Positions 8,138-16,234 of a stretch of DNA of 32,805 nucleotides are shown here, piece after piece. The position numbers were made by a program, and so were the translations under genes. The DNA lies in the NCBI GenBank assembly GCA_035493835.1, contig DATJHO010000077.1, forward strand, positions 1 through 32,805. Direction: 5' to 3'. This stretch comes from DASZTU01 sp035493835. GTDB lineage: Bacteria; Pseudomonadota; Alphaproteobacteria; Rhizobiales; Devosiaceae. Below the pieces are notes generated by a model, which was given only the letters and a program-made list of their open reading frames with translations, was not told where the DNA came from and ran no database searches. The first letter of the stretch is position 1, and each line of letters opens with the position of its first letter.

Positions 8138-9172
8138 ATGACCGTGCTCTTCAAACAACCCAATATCGAATCCCGTGGTGCCGCCCCGCTCATCGACACG
8201 CTGGGGCGTCGCATCACCTATCTGCGTGTATCGGTCACCGATCGCTGCGATTTCCGATGTGTCTACTGCATGGCCGAGGAAATGACGTTTCTGCCCAAGC
8301 AGGAAATCCTCAGCTTCGACGAAATCGATACGATCGTTTCCACCTTCGTCGAGCGCGGCGTTACCAAGCTGAGGCTGACCGGTGGCGAGCCCCTCGTCCG
8401 GCGTGACATCATGTCGCTGACCGAAAGGCTGAGCCGCCATCTGGGCAACGGCCTAAACGAGCTGACCTTCACGACCAATGGCAGCCAGCTCAGCAAATAC
8501 GCCGAGCGGCTTGCCGCGACCGGCGTCAAGCGCATCAATATTTCCCTCGATACCCTCGATGCCGGGCGCTTTAGCCAGATCACGCGTCGCGGCCGGCTGG
8601 GCGATGTGCTCGAAGGCATCGACGCGGCCGATGCCGCCGGCCTCAAGATCAAGCTCAACATGGTCGCCATGCGCGGCGTCAATGATGACGAGATCGAGCC
8701 GATGCTCCATTGGGCGCACGGCCGCGGCTTCGGGCTGACCCTGATCGAGGGCATGCCGCTGGGCGAGGTTGGCATCGACCGGGTCGACAGCTATCTGCCG
8801 CTCAAGGAGTTGCACGAGCGGCTTGCCCAGCGATTCACACTGACGCCGGCCAACCACCGCACCGACGGCCCTGCCCGCTATGTGTGGGTGGAGGAAACGC
8901 AGGGCGTGCTGGGCTTCATCACTCCGATGAGCCACAACTTCTGCGACACCTGCAACCGCGTGCGGCTGACCGCGACCGGCCAACTTTACCTGTGCCTCGG
9001 CCAGGACGACATGGTGGATCTGCGCGCCGCGATCCGGGAAGGTGGCCCCGGCGCCCTCGACGAGGCCCTCGACCACGCCATGCTGCTGAAGCCGAAACGC
9101 CACAATTTCGTGCTCGACCAGGACCACACCGGCCCGGCGCTGAGCCGGCACATGAACGTGACGGGCGGCTGA
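8138..9172 (+). CDS. moaA: GTP 3',8-cyclase (molybdenum cofactor synthesis)
   Basis: A radical SAM enzyme that starts molybdopterin synthesis by converting GTP to 3',8-cyclo-GTP together with MoaC. The 344 residues carry the N-terminal SAM cluster CDFRCVYC (Cys37, Cys41, Cys44), the SAM-binding LTGGEPLVRRD (80-90), and the C-terminal cluster motif C-x2-C-x13-C in FCDTCNRVRLTATGQLYLC (Cys269, Cys272, Cys286). The protein ends in Gly-Gly, which is needed in this family. No other moa or moe genes are nearby, so it is a stand-alone unit, preceded by a terminator at 8061-8091. Confidence 0.98.
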   Translation: MTVLFKQPNIESRGAAPLIDTLGRRITYLRVSVTDRCDFRCVYCMAEEMTFLPKQEILSFDEIDTIVSTFVERGVTKLRLTGGEPLVRRDIMSLTERLSRHLGNGLNELTFTTNGSQLSKYAERLAATGVKRINISLDTLDAGRFSQITRRGRLGDVLEGIDAADAAGLKIKLNMVAMRGVNDDEIEPMLHWAHGRGFGLTLIEGMPLGEVGIDRVDSYLPLKELHERLAQRFTLTPANHRTDGPARYVWVEETQGVLGFITPMSHNFCDTCNRVRLTATGQLYLCLGQDDMVDLRAAIREGGPGALDEALDHAMLLKPKRHNFVLDQDHTGPALSRHMNVTGG

Positions 9173-9259
9173 GCCGTTCGATCTCCAGGCCTTTGAGGCG
9201 TCGCTCTGCCGAACCTCTTTTCCGGCGCTCTGGATTGATCGCATTGCGCTGAAACAACG

Positions 9260-9347
9260 GAAATTCCCGCCTTCGCGGGAATGACGCCGGGTATGTAGCA
9301 CTGCCCTGCCAACCAACTCGGTCATTCCCACCAAGGCGGGAATGACC
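9260..9347. repeat. Paired palindromic repeat, GCGGGAATGAC family
   Basis: Left unit TTCCCGCCTTCGCGGGAATG and right unit TCATTCCCACCAAGGCGGGA (ending in ATGACC) lie between the convergent moaA and Lrp-family genes. Each unit is itself a near palindrome and the two are inverted, so the pair could form one large or two small hairpins. This sequence class is a widespread intergenic repeat in proteobacteria. Confidence 0.8.
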
Positions 9348-9435
9348 GTTTCAATCAGTGCTCGGCGTCATCTCGACTTTCATCGAAATGGATAAAGTTG
9401 CAATTCGCCAGCACAGGCTGCCCTGCTCTCCGGCA

Positions 9436-9915
9436 TTAGTCCTTGTCGTCGCTGACCACCGCAAAATCGAGCGGCAGGGCGGTCGTGTACTTGATCTGCT
9501 CCATTGCAAATGAAGAACTGACATCGCTCAGCGCAATCTTGCCGATCAGCTTCTTGTAGAAGCTGTCATAGGCCGCGATGTCGGGAACCACGACCCGCAG
9601 GAGATAGTCGACGTCGCCGCTCATGCGGTAGAACTCGACGACTTCCGGAAAATCATCGACCACGCCGGCAAATTTCCTGAGCCAGGTCTCATTGTGCTCA
9701 TTGGTCTTGACCGCCATGAACACCGTAACGCCGGCATTGACCTTGACGGGATCGAGCACGGCGACGCGCCGCTTGATGACTCCGTCCTCTTCCATCTTCT
9801 GGATGCGACGCCAGCACGGGGTCGTGCTCAGCCCAACCTTGCGGCCGATCTCGGCCACCGGCATTGTCGCATCCCTTTGCAATAACGTCAGAATTTTGCG
9901 ATCAATCTTATCCAA
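9436..9915 (-). CDS. Lrp/AsnC family transcriptional regulator
   Basis: A 159-residue DNA-binding regulator that likely responds to an amino acid. The N-terminal winged helix (MDKIDRKILTLLQRDATMPVAEIGRKVGLS and TPCWRRIQKMEEDGVI, residues 1-48) is followed by the RAM or AsnC effector domain (about 65-145) with VEFYRMSGDVDYLLRVVV. This is closer to Lrp-like regulators than to short AsnC-only forms. The start is a TTG, since no in-frame ATG is available upstream. A 15-base inverted repeat sits 37 bases upstream and may be an operator. The target genes are not evident from neighbours, so no amino acid can be assigned. Confidence 0.93.
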   Translation of the reverse strand: MDKIDRKILTLLQRDATMPVAEIGRKVGLSTTPCWRRIQKMEEDGVIKRRVAVLDPVKVNAGVTVFMAVKTNEHNETWLRKFAGVVDDFPEVVEFYRMSGDVDYLLRVVVPDIAAYDSFYKKLIGKIALSDVSSSFAMEQIKYTTALPLDFAVVSDDKD

Positions 9916-9951
9916 TGCCCGATGCCCCCATGAAATCAGATTGCGAAAATA

Positions 9952-9966
9952 GCGGAAAATATCCGC
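9952..9966. promoter_or_regulatory. Inverted repeat upstream of the Lrp-family gene
   Basis: GCGGA-AAATA-TCCGC is a perfect five-base inverted repeat around an AT centre, located 37 to 51 bases upstream of the regulator's TTG start. Lrp-family genes are often autoregulated, so this is a candidate operator. Confidence 0.35.
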
Positions 9967-10095
9967 CTTTGTGAAATGCTATCCCACTGAATCCAGAATT
10001 GAAGGCGTTGGAGTTGCGCTTGTCAACAGAGTGGCCCAGTAAAAAGTCGACCCCGCGTCTTTTCGCCAACACTGCCCAGCCAACGTCTCCGCCGC

Positions 10096-10650
10096 TCAGC
10101 GAAACCACTCACGTATGGTGTTCCAGGGATTTCCCGGCTCTGGACGGCCAGCGTTGAACTCATGCTGGCGCCGCCATTGCGCCGGCAAGACGAAATCGCC
10201 CGCCCAGATGCCGGCCTTTTCGTTTCTGGCCATGGCCTCGCTGTCGAAATAATACCCATCCGCTACTGCCAGGCCGCCCCGCACCATTGCTTCGCCCAGA
10301 TCGGCTTCGCCCGCGGCGCAACTGGCGAGAAGTCGCCCGTACCGATCCCGCCCCTGCGGCCGGCAGGCAGTATCGCCCTGTTGCAGGAGCGCGCTCAGGC
10401 GCAACCGCGCCGCCTCGCCGCAGGACCATTCGGCGCCGAATGAATCCCTGCATCGCTGCCCCAGTTCAGGAGCGTCCATGCCGACGATCCTGACGCGCTC
10501 GCCACCCAGATGCAGCGTGTCGCCATCGACGGCTGTCGCACGCCCCGTCACGGGCGGCTCCACCGACATGAGGCGCCCGATCACGAGCACCAGCCCGATT
10601 GCCGCCGCCGCAAGCAGCAGCCACCGATCCCGTGGGCTGAAGCTCCGCAA
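10096..10650 (-). CDS. Membrane-anchored thermonuclease-like (SNase fold) protein
   Basis: A 184-residue protein with a hydrophobic segment at residues 10-28 (signal anchor), followed by a staphylococcal-nuclease-type OB fold. Matching motifs are ATAVDGDTLHLGGERVRIVGMDAPE (with the Asp and Arg positions used by nucleases), GRDRYGRLLASC, and MVRGGLAVADGYYFDSEAMARNEKAGIW. Five Cys are present in the exported part, so disulfides are possible. It is probably a periplasmic nuclease or a nuclease-like protein. The given start is a TTG at 10650; a perfect Shine-Dalgarno stands seven bases before an in-frame CTG at 10671, which may be the true start. It diverges from the histidine kinase gene across about 100 bases. 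Confidence 0.85.
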   Translation of the reverse strand: MRSFSPRDRWLLLAAAAIGLVLVIGRLMSVEPPVTGRATAVDGDTLHLGGERVRIVGMDAPELGQRCRDSFGAEWSCGEAARLRLSALLQQGDTACRPQGRDRYGRLLASCAAGEADLGEAMVRGGLAVADGYYFDSEAMARNEKAGIWAGDFVLPAQWRRQHEFNAGRPEPGNPWNTIREWFR

Positions 10651-10677
10651 TTGACTCGACCGACGCGCCAGGATTTC

Positions 10678-10687
10678 ACCTCCCCTT
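10678..10687 (-). promoter_or_regulatory. Strong ribosome binding site ahead of a CTG codon
   Basis: Minus-strand AAGGGGAGGT is a near-perfect Shine-Dalgarno. Seven bases after its GGGGAGG core lies CTG (10671-10669), in frame with the nuclease-like gene; the next candidate, TTG at 10650, is 28 bases from it. No ATG or GTG is in frame here. Confidence 0.5.
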
Positions 10688-10757
10688 AACTACGCCCACC
10701 TTAGGTTCGGTTCAGCGTAGCGAAGCCTTAAGGCCTTCGCACTGAGATAGTGACCGA

Positions 10758-12299
10758 GTGGCGTTTATGGCGTTCGTGCCGTCGAAAGGCGAGGCCGATG
10801 TGCGCGCGCAAATGGGGCGCGAGCTTCGACGTAACTCGCAGAAGACGGTCTTTGAGGCGCGCCAGCGCCTGACCTCCAGCTCCGGCACCCGCGCCTCGTT
10901 CGATTTCGAGCTGCTCGATGAATATGCCGGCTCCCGTCTTTCCGGCATGCTGGCCGTCCCGGCCCTGCTCATCATTCTCGGCATGTTTTCGGCCCTCTGG
11001 GTGCCGCCCTATGCCGCCGGCATCTGGGTGGTGCTCGCGCTTGCCACCAACACCGCCGTCATTTTCGCCTGCCGCCGCTTCAAGCGCACCGCCACGCGCG
11101 AAAAATTCAATGCCGGGCAGTGGACCGCCAGCTTCATTGCCGGCGAAACGGCCTATGGCATCTGCTGGTCGCTGCTGTCGCTGTTTTCGCTGACCACGGG
11201 CGGGCAGAACCTTGCGGTCGCCATGTTCGCCATGGCGCTGGTAGGCATCGCCAGCAACGCCGTCTCGACCCGAACGCTTCCGGCGGCAACCCTCGTCAGC
11301 ACGCTGCCGGCGACCCTGACGGTCTCAATCGACCTGATCGTCCTTGGCGGCCTGCTCAACTATTCGCTCGCTGCCGTCACTTTGGGCGGGGAAATCTTCT
11401 TCGTTTACCTCGCCCGCCAACTCCATGCCTCGGAGCTCGAGGGTGTCAGCCACCAGGCCGAAAAAGATGCGCTGATCACCGAACTCGAAGAGGCGCGCAA
11501 CATGTCGGACGAAGCGCGTCGGCACGCCGAGCAGGCCAATATCGCCAAGTCGCAATTCCTTGCCACCATGAGCCACGAACTCAGGACGCCGCTCAACGCC
11601 ATCATCGGCTTTTCCGAGGTGCTGAAGTCGGAACTGCTCGGCCCGCACCAGGTGCCGCAGTACAAGGAATATGCCGGCGACATCCACGCCAGCGGCCAGC
11701 ATCTGCTGAACCTCATCAACGAGCTGCTTGACCTCTCCCGCATCGAGGCCGGCAAGTACGAGCTCAACGAAGAAGCCGTATCGGTCATCGACATCGCCGA
11801 GGATTGCCGGCGGATGATGGAAATTCGCGCCAAGGCCAAGGGCATCGAGCTCACCTTCACCTTCGGCAACAACCTGCCGAAAATCTGGGGCGACGAGCGC
11901 GCCATCCGCCAGGTGGTGCTGAACCTCCTTTCCAACGCCATCAAATTCACGCCGCAGCAAGGCAAGGTTGCCGTCATGGTGACGCGCAACGGCGATGGCG
12001 GCCAGATGATTTCGGTGCGCGACAACGGTCCGGGCATACCGGAGGAAGAAATCGAGACCGTGCTCTCTTCCTTCGGCCAAGGCTCGCTCGCGCAAAAGAC
12101 CGCCGAGCAAGGCGCCGGTCTTGGCCTGCCGATCGTGCAGAAGATCATGGAATTGCACCAGGGCCGCTTCGACCTGTTCTCGAAAGTGCGGTTCGGCACC
12201 GAGGCGATCGCGAGTTTCCCGCGGGCCCGCGTCATGGACGCGCTCGCTCCGGTGGTCGAAAAGAAGAACCGGCTGGAAATCTACTCCGAAGCCCGCTGA
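10758..12299 (+). CDS. Six-helix sensor histidine kinase, DivJ/PleC-type
   Basis: A 513-residue inner-membrane kinase. Six hydrophobic helices (about 64-80, 86-104, 123-145, 151-170, 178-199, 203-220) are followed by a coiled linker (225-262), the dimerisation domain with FLATMSHELRTPLNAIIGFSE (His273 phospho-acceptor), and an ATPase domain with the N box at Asn393, RDNGPGIPEEE (421-431) and GAGLGLPIV (452-460). The text around the H box closely resembles the alphaproteobacterial DivJ/PleC/PdhS kinases that act on DivK. Six helices without a PAS domain favour DivJ. That subfamily call is inference. No response regulator is encoded beside it, as usual for these kinases. The IalB-family gene follows 155 bases downstream. 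Confidence 0.85.
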   Translation: MAFMAFVPSKGEADVRAQMGRELRRNSQKTVFEARQRLTSSSGTRASFDFELLDEYAGSRLSGMLAVPALLIILGMFSALWVPPYAAGIWVVLALATNTAVIFACRRFKRTATREKFNAGQWTASFIAGETAYGICWSLLSLFSLTTGGQNLAVAMFAMALVGIASNAVSTRTLPAATLVSTLPATLTVSIDLIVLGGLLNYSLAAVTLGGEIFFVYLARQLHASELEGVSHQAEKDALITELEEARNMSDEARRHAEQANIAKSQFLATMSHELRTPLNAIIGFSEVLKSELLGPHQVPQYKEYAGDIHASGQHLLNLINELLDLSRIEAGKYELNEEAVSVIDIAEDCRRMMEIRAKAKGIELTFTFGNNLPKIWGDERAIRQVVLNLLSNAIKFTPQQGKVAVMVTRNGDGGQMISVRDNGPGIPEEEIETVLSSFGQGSLAQKTAEQGAGLGLPIVQKIMELHQGRFDLFSKVRFGTEAIASFPRARVMDALAPVVEKKNRLEIYSEAR

Positions 12300-12361
12300 C
12301 GCCGCGCGGGCATGCGGCTCGCCTCTTCTTCGCCCGATTTGCGTTGTCCAAGCAAAGTACT

Positions 12362-12380
12362 AGGGCGGCTCGCCCTTATT
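12362..12380 (+). terminator. Possible weak terminator after the histidine kinase gene
   Basis: AGGGCG-GCT-CGCCCT forms a six-pair hairpin with a three-base loop, followed by TATT. It is small and the T run is poor, so it is only a candidate. Confidence 0.3.
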
Positions 12381-12454
12381 CGCCACACCGGTTGACCATC
12401 CGCACCGCATGTGGGATTCGATCAATACCGGTCATTTCAAGGACGAGAACAACG

Positions 12455-13090
12455 ATGAAATTTGGTCATCGCATCCTAGCTGCAGCCTGCCTGGCGGGCG
12501 CCCTTTGCTCGTCGTCGGCCGTGTTCGCCGACGACGCCCAGCCCCCCGCTCCCGCAGCTGCGGCTGCAACGCCTTCCGCCGCTACGGCGGCGCGCCCCGC
12601 CGTTCCGGCCCCGCCGGCAGCGGTCCAGGCCTGGGCAAAGGTCTGCGATCCCGCGCCCGACGGCCACAAGATCTGCCTCGTCCACAAGCTGGTGTTCAAG
12701 GGCAACATCATGGTCGCCGAGCTGACCTTCCGGATCGACACGGCAAAGGGCGTACCCACGCTGGGGATTGCGGCGGTCCCGGTGGGTACGCTGCTGAAGC
12801 CCGGCCTGCTCTGGCAGATCGACAAGCAGAAGGGGGTTGCCGTGCCCTTCTGGCGCTGCACGCCACAGGCCTGCGAGGCCCAGCAATTGGTCAAGGCGGA
12901 CTACATCGCCAAGCTGAAAAAGGCTTCCACCCTGACGCTGACGGCCCTGAACATCGAAAACCATCCGATTTCGATCGACGTGCCGCTGCAGGGTTTTGGC
13001 GACGCTTTTGACCAGCAGAACGCGCCGACCTTCGCCGAATACACCAAGCAGATGGCCGCGGCCCAACAGCAGGCCAAGCCGGCGCAGTAG
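12455..13090 (+). CDS. Invasion-associated locus B (IalB) family exported protein
   Basis: A 211-residue protein. Residues 1-25 form a signal peptide ending SSAVFA. A low-complexity Ala and Pro linker covers about 27-57. The IalB domain follows, with the usual opening WAKVCDPAPDGHKICLVH (Cys64 and Cys74), the central LWQIDKQKGVAVPFWRCTPQACEA with another Cys pair, and a hydrophobic LTLTALN strand. Family members are periplasmic or outer-membrane-associated and occur widely in Hyphomicrobiales, including free-living ones. The name comes from Bartonella and does not imply invasiveness here. The ATG at 12455 begins the signal peptide. Function beyond the family is unknown. Confidence 0.9.
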   Translation: MKFGHRILAAACLAGALCSSSAVFADDAQPPAPAAAAATPSAATAARPAVPAPPAAVQAWAKVCDPAPDGHKICLVHKLVFKGNIMVAELTFRIDTAKGVPTLGIAAVPVGTLLKPGLLWQIDKQKGVAVPFWRCTPQACEAQQLVKADYIAKLKKASTLTLTALNIENHPISIDVPLQGFGDAFDQQNAPTFAEYTKQMAAAQQQAKPAQ

Positions 13091-13101
13091 CCCCTACTTC
13101 C

Positions 13102-13206
13102 TCGTCATGGCCGGGCTTGACCCGGCCACCCATGAGGCTCGCCAACTTCCGCCATCGCTATTGGCAGGCTGCATGGGTCCCCCGGGTCAAGCCCGGGGAT
13201 GACGAT
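13102..13206. repeat. Paired palindromic repeat, CCGGGCTTGACCCGG family
   Basis: Left unit CGTCATGGCCGGGCTTGACC and right unit GGGTCAAGCCCGGGGATGAC are inverted about 40 bases apart between the convergent IalB-family and cobT genes. The same family recurs at 20069-20169 with the GGCCGGG and CCCCGGG variants swapped between left and right positions. Confidence 0.85.
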
Positions 13207-13289
13207 GGGGGGCGGAATGCGAACCAACCCCAGCACTGCATCGCACCTCATTTGCCGCCCGCCGCGCTCCTCTGAACCGCGGTCTCCAC

Positions 13290-14312
13290 TCAGCTCCGGT
13301 TACTGACCGCAGCCTCGGCGAAGGTTGCCATGTTGTTGTGGAGGTGGAGGGCGGTCTTCACCAGCACCGCCGCGAGCGCCGCACCACTCCCCTCGCCCAG
13401 CCGCATGCTGAGATCGAGCAGCGGCGTCACCCGCATGGCCTGGAGCGCGCGGGCATGGGCGGTTTCGGCCGAGACGTGGGCGAACATGCAGTGATCGATA
13501 GCCCGCGGGTTGACCGCATACGCGATCGCTGCGGCGGCGGTTGCGACGAACCCGTCGACGATCAGCGGAATCTTCTGCTGCCGGGTCGCGATGATGGCGC
13601 CCAGCATGGCAGCAATCTCGCGGCCCCCGAGCCGGGCGAGGATCGACAGCGGGTCGTTGAGTTCGCCATGGTGGAAGGCCAGCGCCGCGTCGACCGCGGC
13701 CGCCTTCCGGCCCATGCCCTGGTCGTCCACCCCAGTGCCACGCCCGACCCAATCGGCGCCATTGCCACCAAAAAGGGCGGCAAACAGGGCGGCCGCAACG
13801 GTGGTGTTGCCGATCCCCATTTCGCCCAGGGCGAGCAGGTCCGGCTTGCCGGCGATCGCTTCCATGCCATAGGCGATCGTTGCCGCGCACATCCGATCGT
13901 CCATCGCCGGCTCGACGGTAATGTCCCCGGTCGGCAATTCGAGCGCCAGTTCGAACACGCGCAGGTTCAGCCCGTGCAGCGCGCAGATCTGGGAGATCGC
14001 GGCGCCGCCATTAGTGAAATTGGCGACCATCTGCACCGTCACCGATGATGGAAATGCCGAAACGCCACGCGCGGTCACCCCGTGATTGCCGGCAAAGATC
14101 GCGACCATCGGGTTATCGAGCGTCGGCGGCGCCTTCCCTTGCCAGCGCGCCAAAAACTCGACCATCTCCTCGAGCTTTCCGAGCGAGCCACGCGGTTTGG
14201 TGAGCGTCACGTCGCGTTCGCGCACCTTGGCGACTGCCGCCTCATCCCCCTCAGGCACGATGGTCAGCAATTCGAGGATATCGGTAAAGGGAGCCGGGAT
14301 AGCTGCGGGCAT
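13290..14312 (-). CDS. cobT: Nicotinate-nucleotide--dimethylbenzimidazole phosphoribosyltransferase
   Basis: Activates 5,6-dimethylbenzimidazole to alpha-ribazole phosphate for the lower loop of cobalamin. The 340-residue protein has the family blocks TKPRGSLGKLEEM (residues 38-50), FAGNHGVTARGVSAFP, LGEMGIGNTTVAAALFA, WVGRGTGVDDQGMGRK, and near the C-terminus LDLSMRLGEGSGAALA, which contains the catalytic Glu. The ATG at 14312 has AGGAGAT just upstream; a longer frame to 14912 overlaps cobS and is not real. It diverges from cobS, so the two late cobalamin steps share a regulatory region. It is the CobT of the aerobic-type naming also called CobU in some genomes. Confidence 0.96.
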   Translation of the reverse strand: MPAAIPAPFTDILELLTIVPEGDEAAVAKVRERDVTLTKPRGSLGKLEEMVEFLARWQGKAPPTLDNPMVAIFAGNHGVTARGVSAFPSSVTVQMVANFTNGGAAISQICALHGLNLRVFELALELPTGDITVEPAMDDRMCAATIAYGMEAIAGKPDLLALGEMGIGNTTVAAALFAALFGGNGADWVGRGTGVDDQGMGRKAAAVDAALAFHHGELNDPLSILARLGGREIAAMLGAIIATRQQKIPLIVDGFVATAAAAIAYAVNPRAIDHCMFAHVSAETAHARALQAMRVTPLLDLSMRLGEGSGAALAAVLVKTALHLHNNMATFAEAAVSNRS

Positions 14313-14510
14313 GACATCTCCTTGGGGTGGACGGTTTCGATAGGCGAGTTCGCCGGCAATTGCCAGAGCCCCGAAAGGTGCAATTGTCCTCCATCGTCGC
14401 GATACAAATGTACGAGCGGGCACAGGCGGGCGCCAGATTGCATTGCTACCGGCTTGGCGTGATGCTTTAGCAAGAGCACAGAGCGTCGCCACGCCGGGGT
14501 CATTGCGGAA
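14313..14510. promoter_or_regulatory. Divergent cobT-cobS regulatory region
   Basis: A gap of 198 bases (297 if cobS starts at 14610) between divergent cobalamin genes. Both promoters should be here. I looked for the conserved B12-box and core of a cobalamin riboswitch on both strands and did not recognise one. Confidence 0.4.
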
Positions 14511-15350
14511 TTGATCGAGGAAAAGCCTGGCCGCCAGGGGCGGCCGAACAACGACAACGGTCGGGAACCTCCGGCCGGGTCGAACCATCGCCTCGCCGAC
14601 GACCTGGTGATGGGCCTTCGCCTCTATTCCCGCCTGCCGACCGGCGACCGCCCGCACGAAAAGCCGAACCTCTCGCGCATTGCCATGGCGCTGCCGCTTG
14701 CGAGCCTCGTGATCGGCCTGCTCCCGGCGGCGCTGTTGCTCGGGGCATCGTTCATTGGCCTGCCCCACCTCTTCGCCGCCGGCATTGCCGTCGCCGCCTC
14801 GATTCTCGTCAGCGGCGCCATGGCCGAGGATGCGCTGGCCGATTCCGCCGATGGCCTCTTCGGCGGGGGCACGCGGGAGCGGCGGCTGGAAATCATGAAG
14901 GATAGCCGCCACGGCACCTATGGCGTGGCGGCCCTCTGCACGCTGCTGCTGTTGCGCGCCGCGGCGCTGGCCGCAATGGCTGCGATCCAGCCTGTAGCGG
15001 CGGCGGCTCTCTGGCTTGCCGCAATGCTGCTGGCCCGCTCCGGCTCGCTGTGGCTCAGCGTTTCGTTGCCCACCGCCCGGCCGGATGGACTTTCCGCCAG
15101 CGTCGGCCGGATAAGCTGGCGTGCCTTCGGGCTGGGGGCGATCTTTGCGCTGATTCTCGGGCTGATCCTTGCGGGACCATGGGTCGGCTTTTTGGGCTAC
15201 CTTGTCGGCCTGGTGCTCATCGCAATTGTCGCCTGGCTCTGGGGCCGGTTCTGCCGGCGCATGGTCGGCGGCCAGACCGGTGACCTCATCGGCGCGTTGC
15301 AGGCGCTGATCGAAATCACCGCGCTGGGCACCTTTCTGCTGTTCGTCTGA
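14511..15350 (+). CDS. cobS: Adenosylcobinamide-GDP ribazoletransferase
   Basis: An inner-membrane enzyme that joins adenosylcobinamide-GDP to alpha-ribazole, the last assembly step of the cobalamin nucleotide loop, using the product made through CobT. The 279-residue form shows MAEDALADSADGLFGGGTRERRLEIMKDSRHGTYGV, cited here by its ends (residues 104 to 139), containing the Asp-rich metal site, plus several hydrophobic helices (about 58-78, 82-102, 138-180, 203-240) and GGQTGDLIGA near the C-terminus. The start is uncertain: TTG at 14511 or ATG at 14610, the latter giving the usual MGLRLYSRLP opening and a length of 246, closer to the family. The stop nearly touches the stop of the convergent GST gene. 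Confidence 0.93.
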   Translation: MIEEKPGRQGRPNNDNGREPPAGSNHRLADDLVMGLRLYSRLPTGDRPHEKPNLSRIAMALPLASLVIGLLPAALLLGASFIGLPHLFAAGIAVAASILVSGAMAEDALADSADGLFGGGTRERRLEIMKDSRHGTYGVAALCTLLLLRAAALAAMAAIQPVAAAALWLAAMLLARSGSLWLSVSLPTARPDGLSASVGRISWRAFGLGAIFALILGLILAGPWVGFLGYLVGLVLIAIVAWLWGRFCRRMVGGQTGDLIGALQALIEITALGTFLLFV

Positions 15351-15352
15351 AC

Positions 15353-16027
15353 CTATGCGGCTTTGAGGACTTCCGCGCCGAGTTCACGCAAGCGGTGGAG
15401 ATAGCGCTCCACATAGTCTTCCGGCACCGCCGCCTTGACGCTCGGTCGATTGGCCAGCGCCCGGCGCCAGTGCTCGATCCGGGGGAAGCCGTCGAGAAGC
15501 GCCGTCGGCGCGACCGTCTCCAGTGCGTCGATCTGCCGGAAGAACGGCGCAAACGCAGTATCGACAAGGCTGAAATGCGTGCCGCTGAAATATGGCCCCT
15601 CCGCCAGCTCGGATTCGAGGCGCTTGAATTTTACCGAGAGAGCCGCCCGGGCTATCTGCAGGCCGGCAGGGTCCGTGGCCCGGCTGAAGCGGGAGAGTTC
15701 GCCGAGCATGTTAGAGCAGAATTCGATCCAGGCGCGATGCTGGGCCCGGTGCAACGCATCGGCCGGATGGAGTTTTTCGCCCGGCAGGGTCTCTTCCAGA
15801 TATTCAAGAATCACCGCGCTCTCGAAGATGATGGCCGGCGGCCCACCATCCCGCTCCACCCTCAGCAGCGGTACCTTGCCCATGGGTGAAATGGCGAGGA
15901 ACCAGTCCGGCTTGTTTTGCAGGTCGACGTAGACGACGTCGAAATCGGCGTGCTTTTCCTTGAGCGCGATCACCGCGCGCTGGACATAGGGACAAGTCGG
16001 CGAGCTGATGAGGGTAAGTTTGTTCAT
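15353..16027 (-). CDS. Glutathione S-transferase, omega-like with Cys active site
   Basis: A 224-residue soluble enzyme. The thioredoxin-like N-terminal domain opens KLTLISSPTCPYVQRAVIAL; Cys12 in CPYVQR is the expected catalytic residue, as in omega, lambda and dehydroascorbate-reductase types that do thiol transfer rather than classical conjugation. MGKVPLLRVE and the glutathione-binding FESAVILEYLEE follow. The helical C-terminal domain covers about 90-215. Of two adjacent ATGs (16033 and 16027) the second has GGGGA at six bases and is chosen. The stop is two bases from that of cobS on the opposite strand. The natural substrate is not known. Confidence 0.9.
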   Translation of the reverse strand: MNKLTLISSPTCPYVQRAVIALKEKHADFDVVYVDLQNKPDWFLAISPMGKVPLLRVERDGGPPAIIFESAVILEYLEETLPGEKLHPADALHRAQHRAWIEFCSNMLGELSRFSRATDPAGLQIARAALSVKFKRLESELAEGPYFSGTHFSLVDTAFAPFFRQIDALETVAPTALLDGFPRIEHWRRALANRPSVKAAVPEDYVERYLHRLRELGAEVLKAA

Positions 16028-16234
16028 GTGCATTCCCCACGCTTGGTATGCATAAACGTAGCACCATTGCGCCCCCTCCCCGCCGCCTTTGCACCCTACT
16101 TTGCCGCATGAGAGCCATGCAGGAGTGAGGGTGAACCGGCGTTCATTGGCGTTTGCCCTGGGGGCGGCGCTTGAAAACGCCGCAATCAATGTCTTTATCC
16201 TTCCTATGTCTCTTTTGGCCCGTTCGGTCCGACC

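Noticed and set aside
12300..12454. Small gene between the histidine kinase and IalB-family genes
   Set aside because: No frame with a good start and coding character was seen in these 155 bases.
14313..14510. Possible cobalamin riboswitch between cobT and cobS
   Set aside because: I could not find the B12-box or conserved core on either strand. A covariance-model search would settle it.
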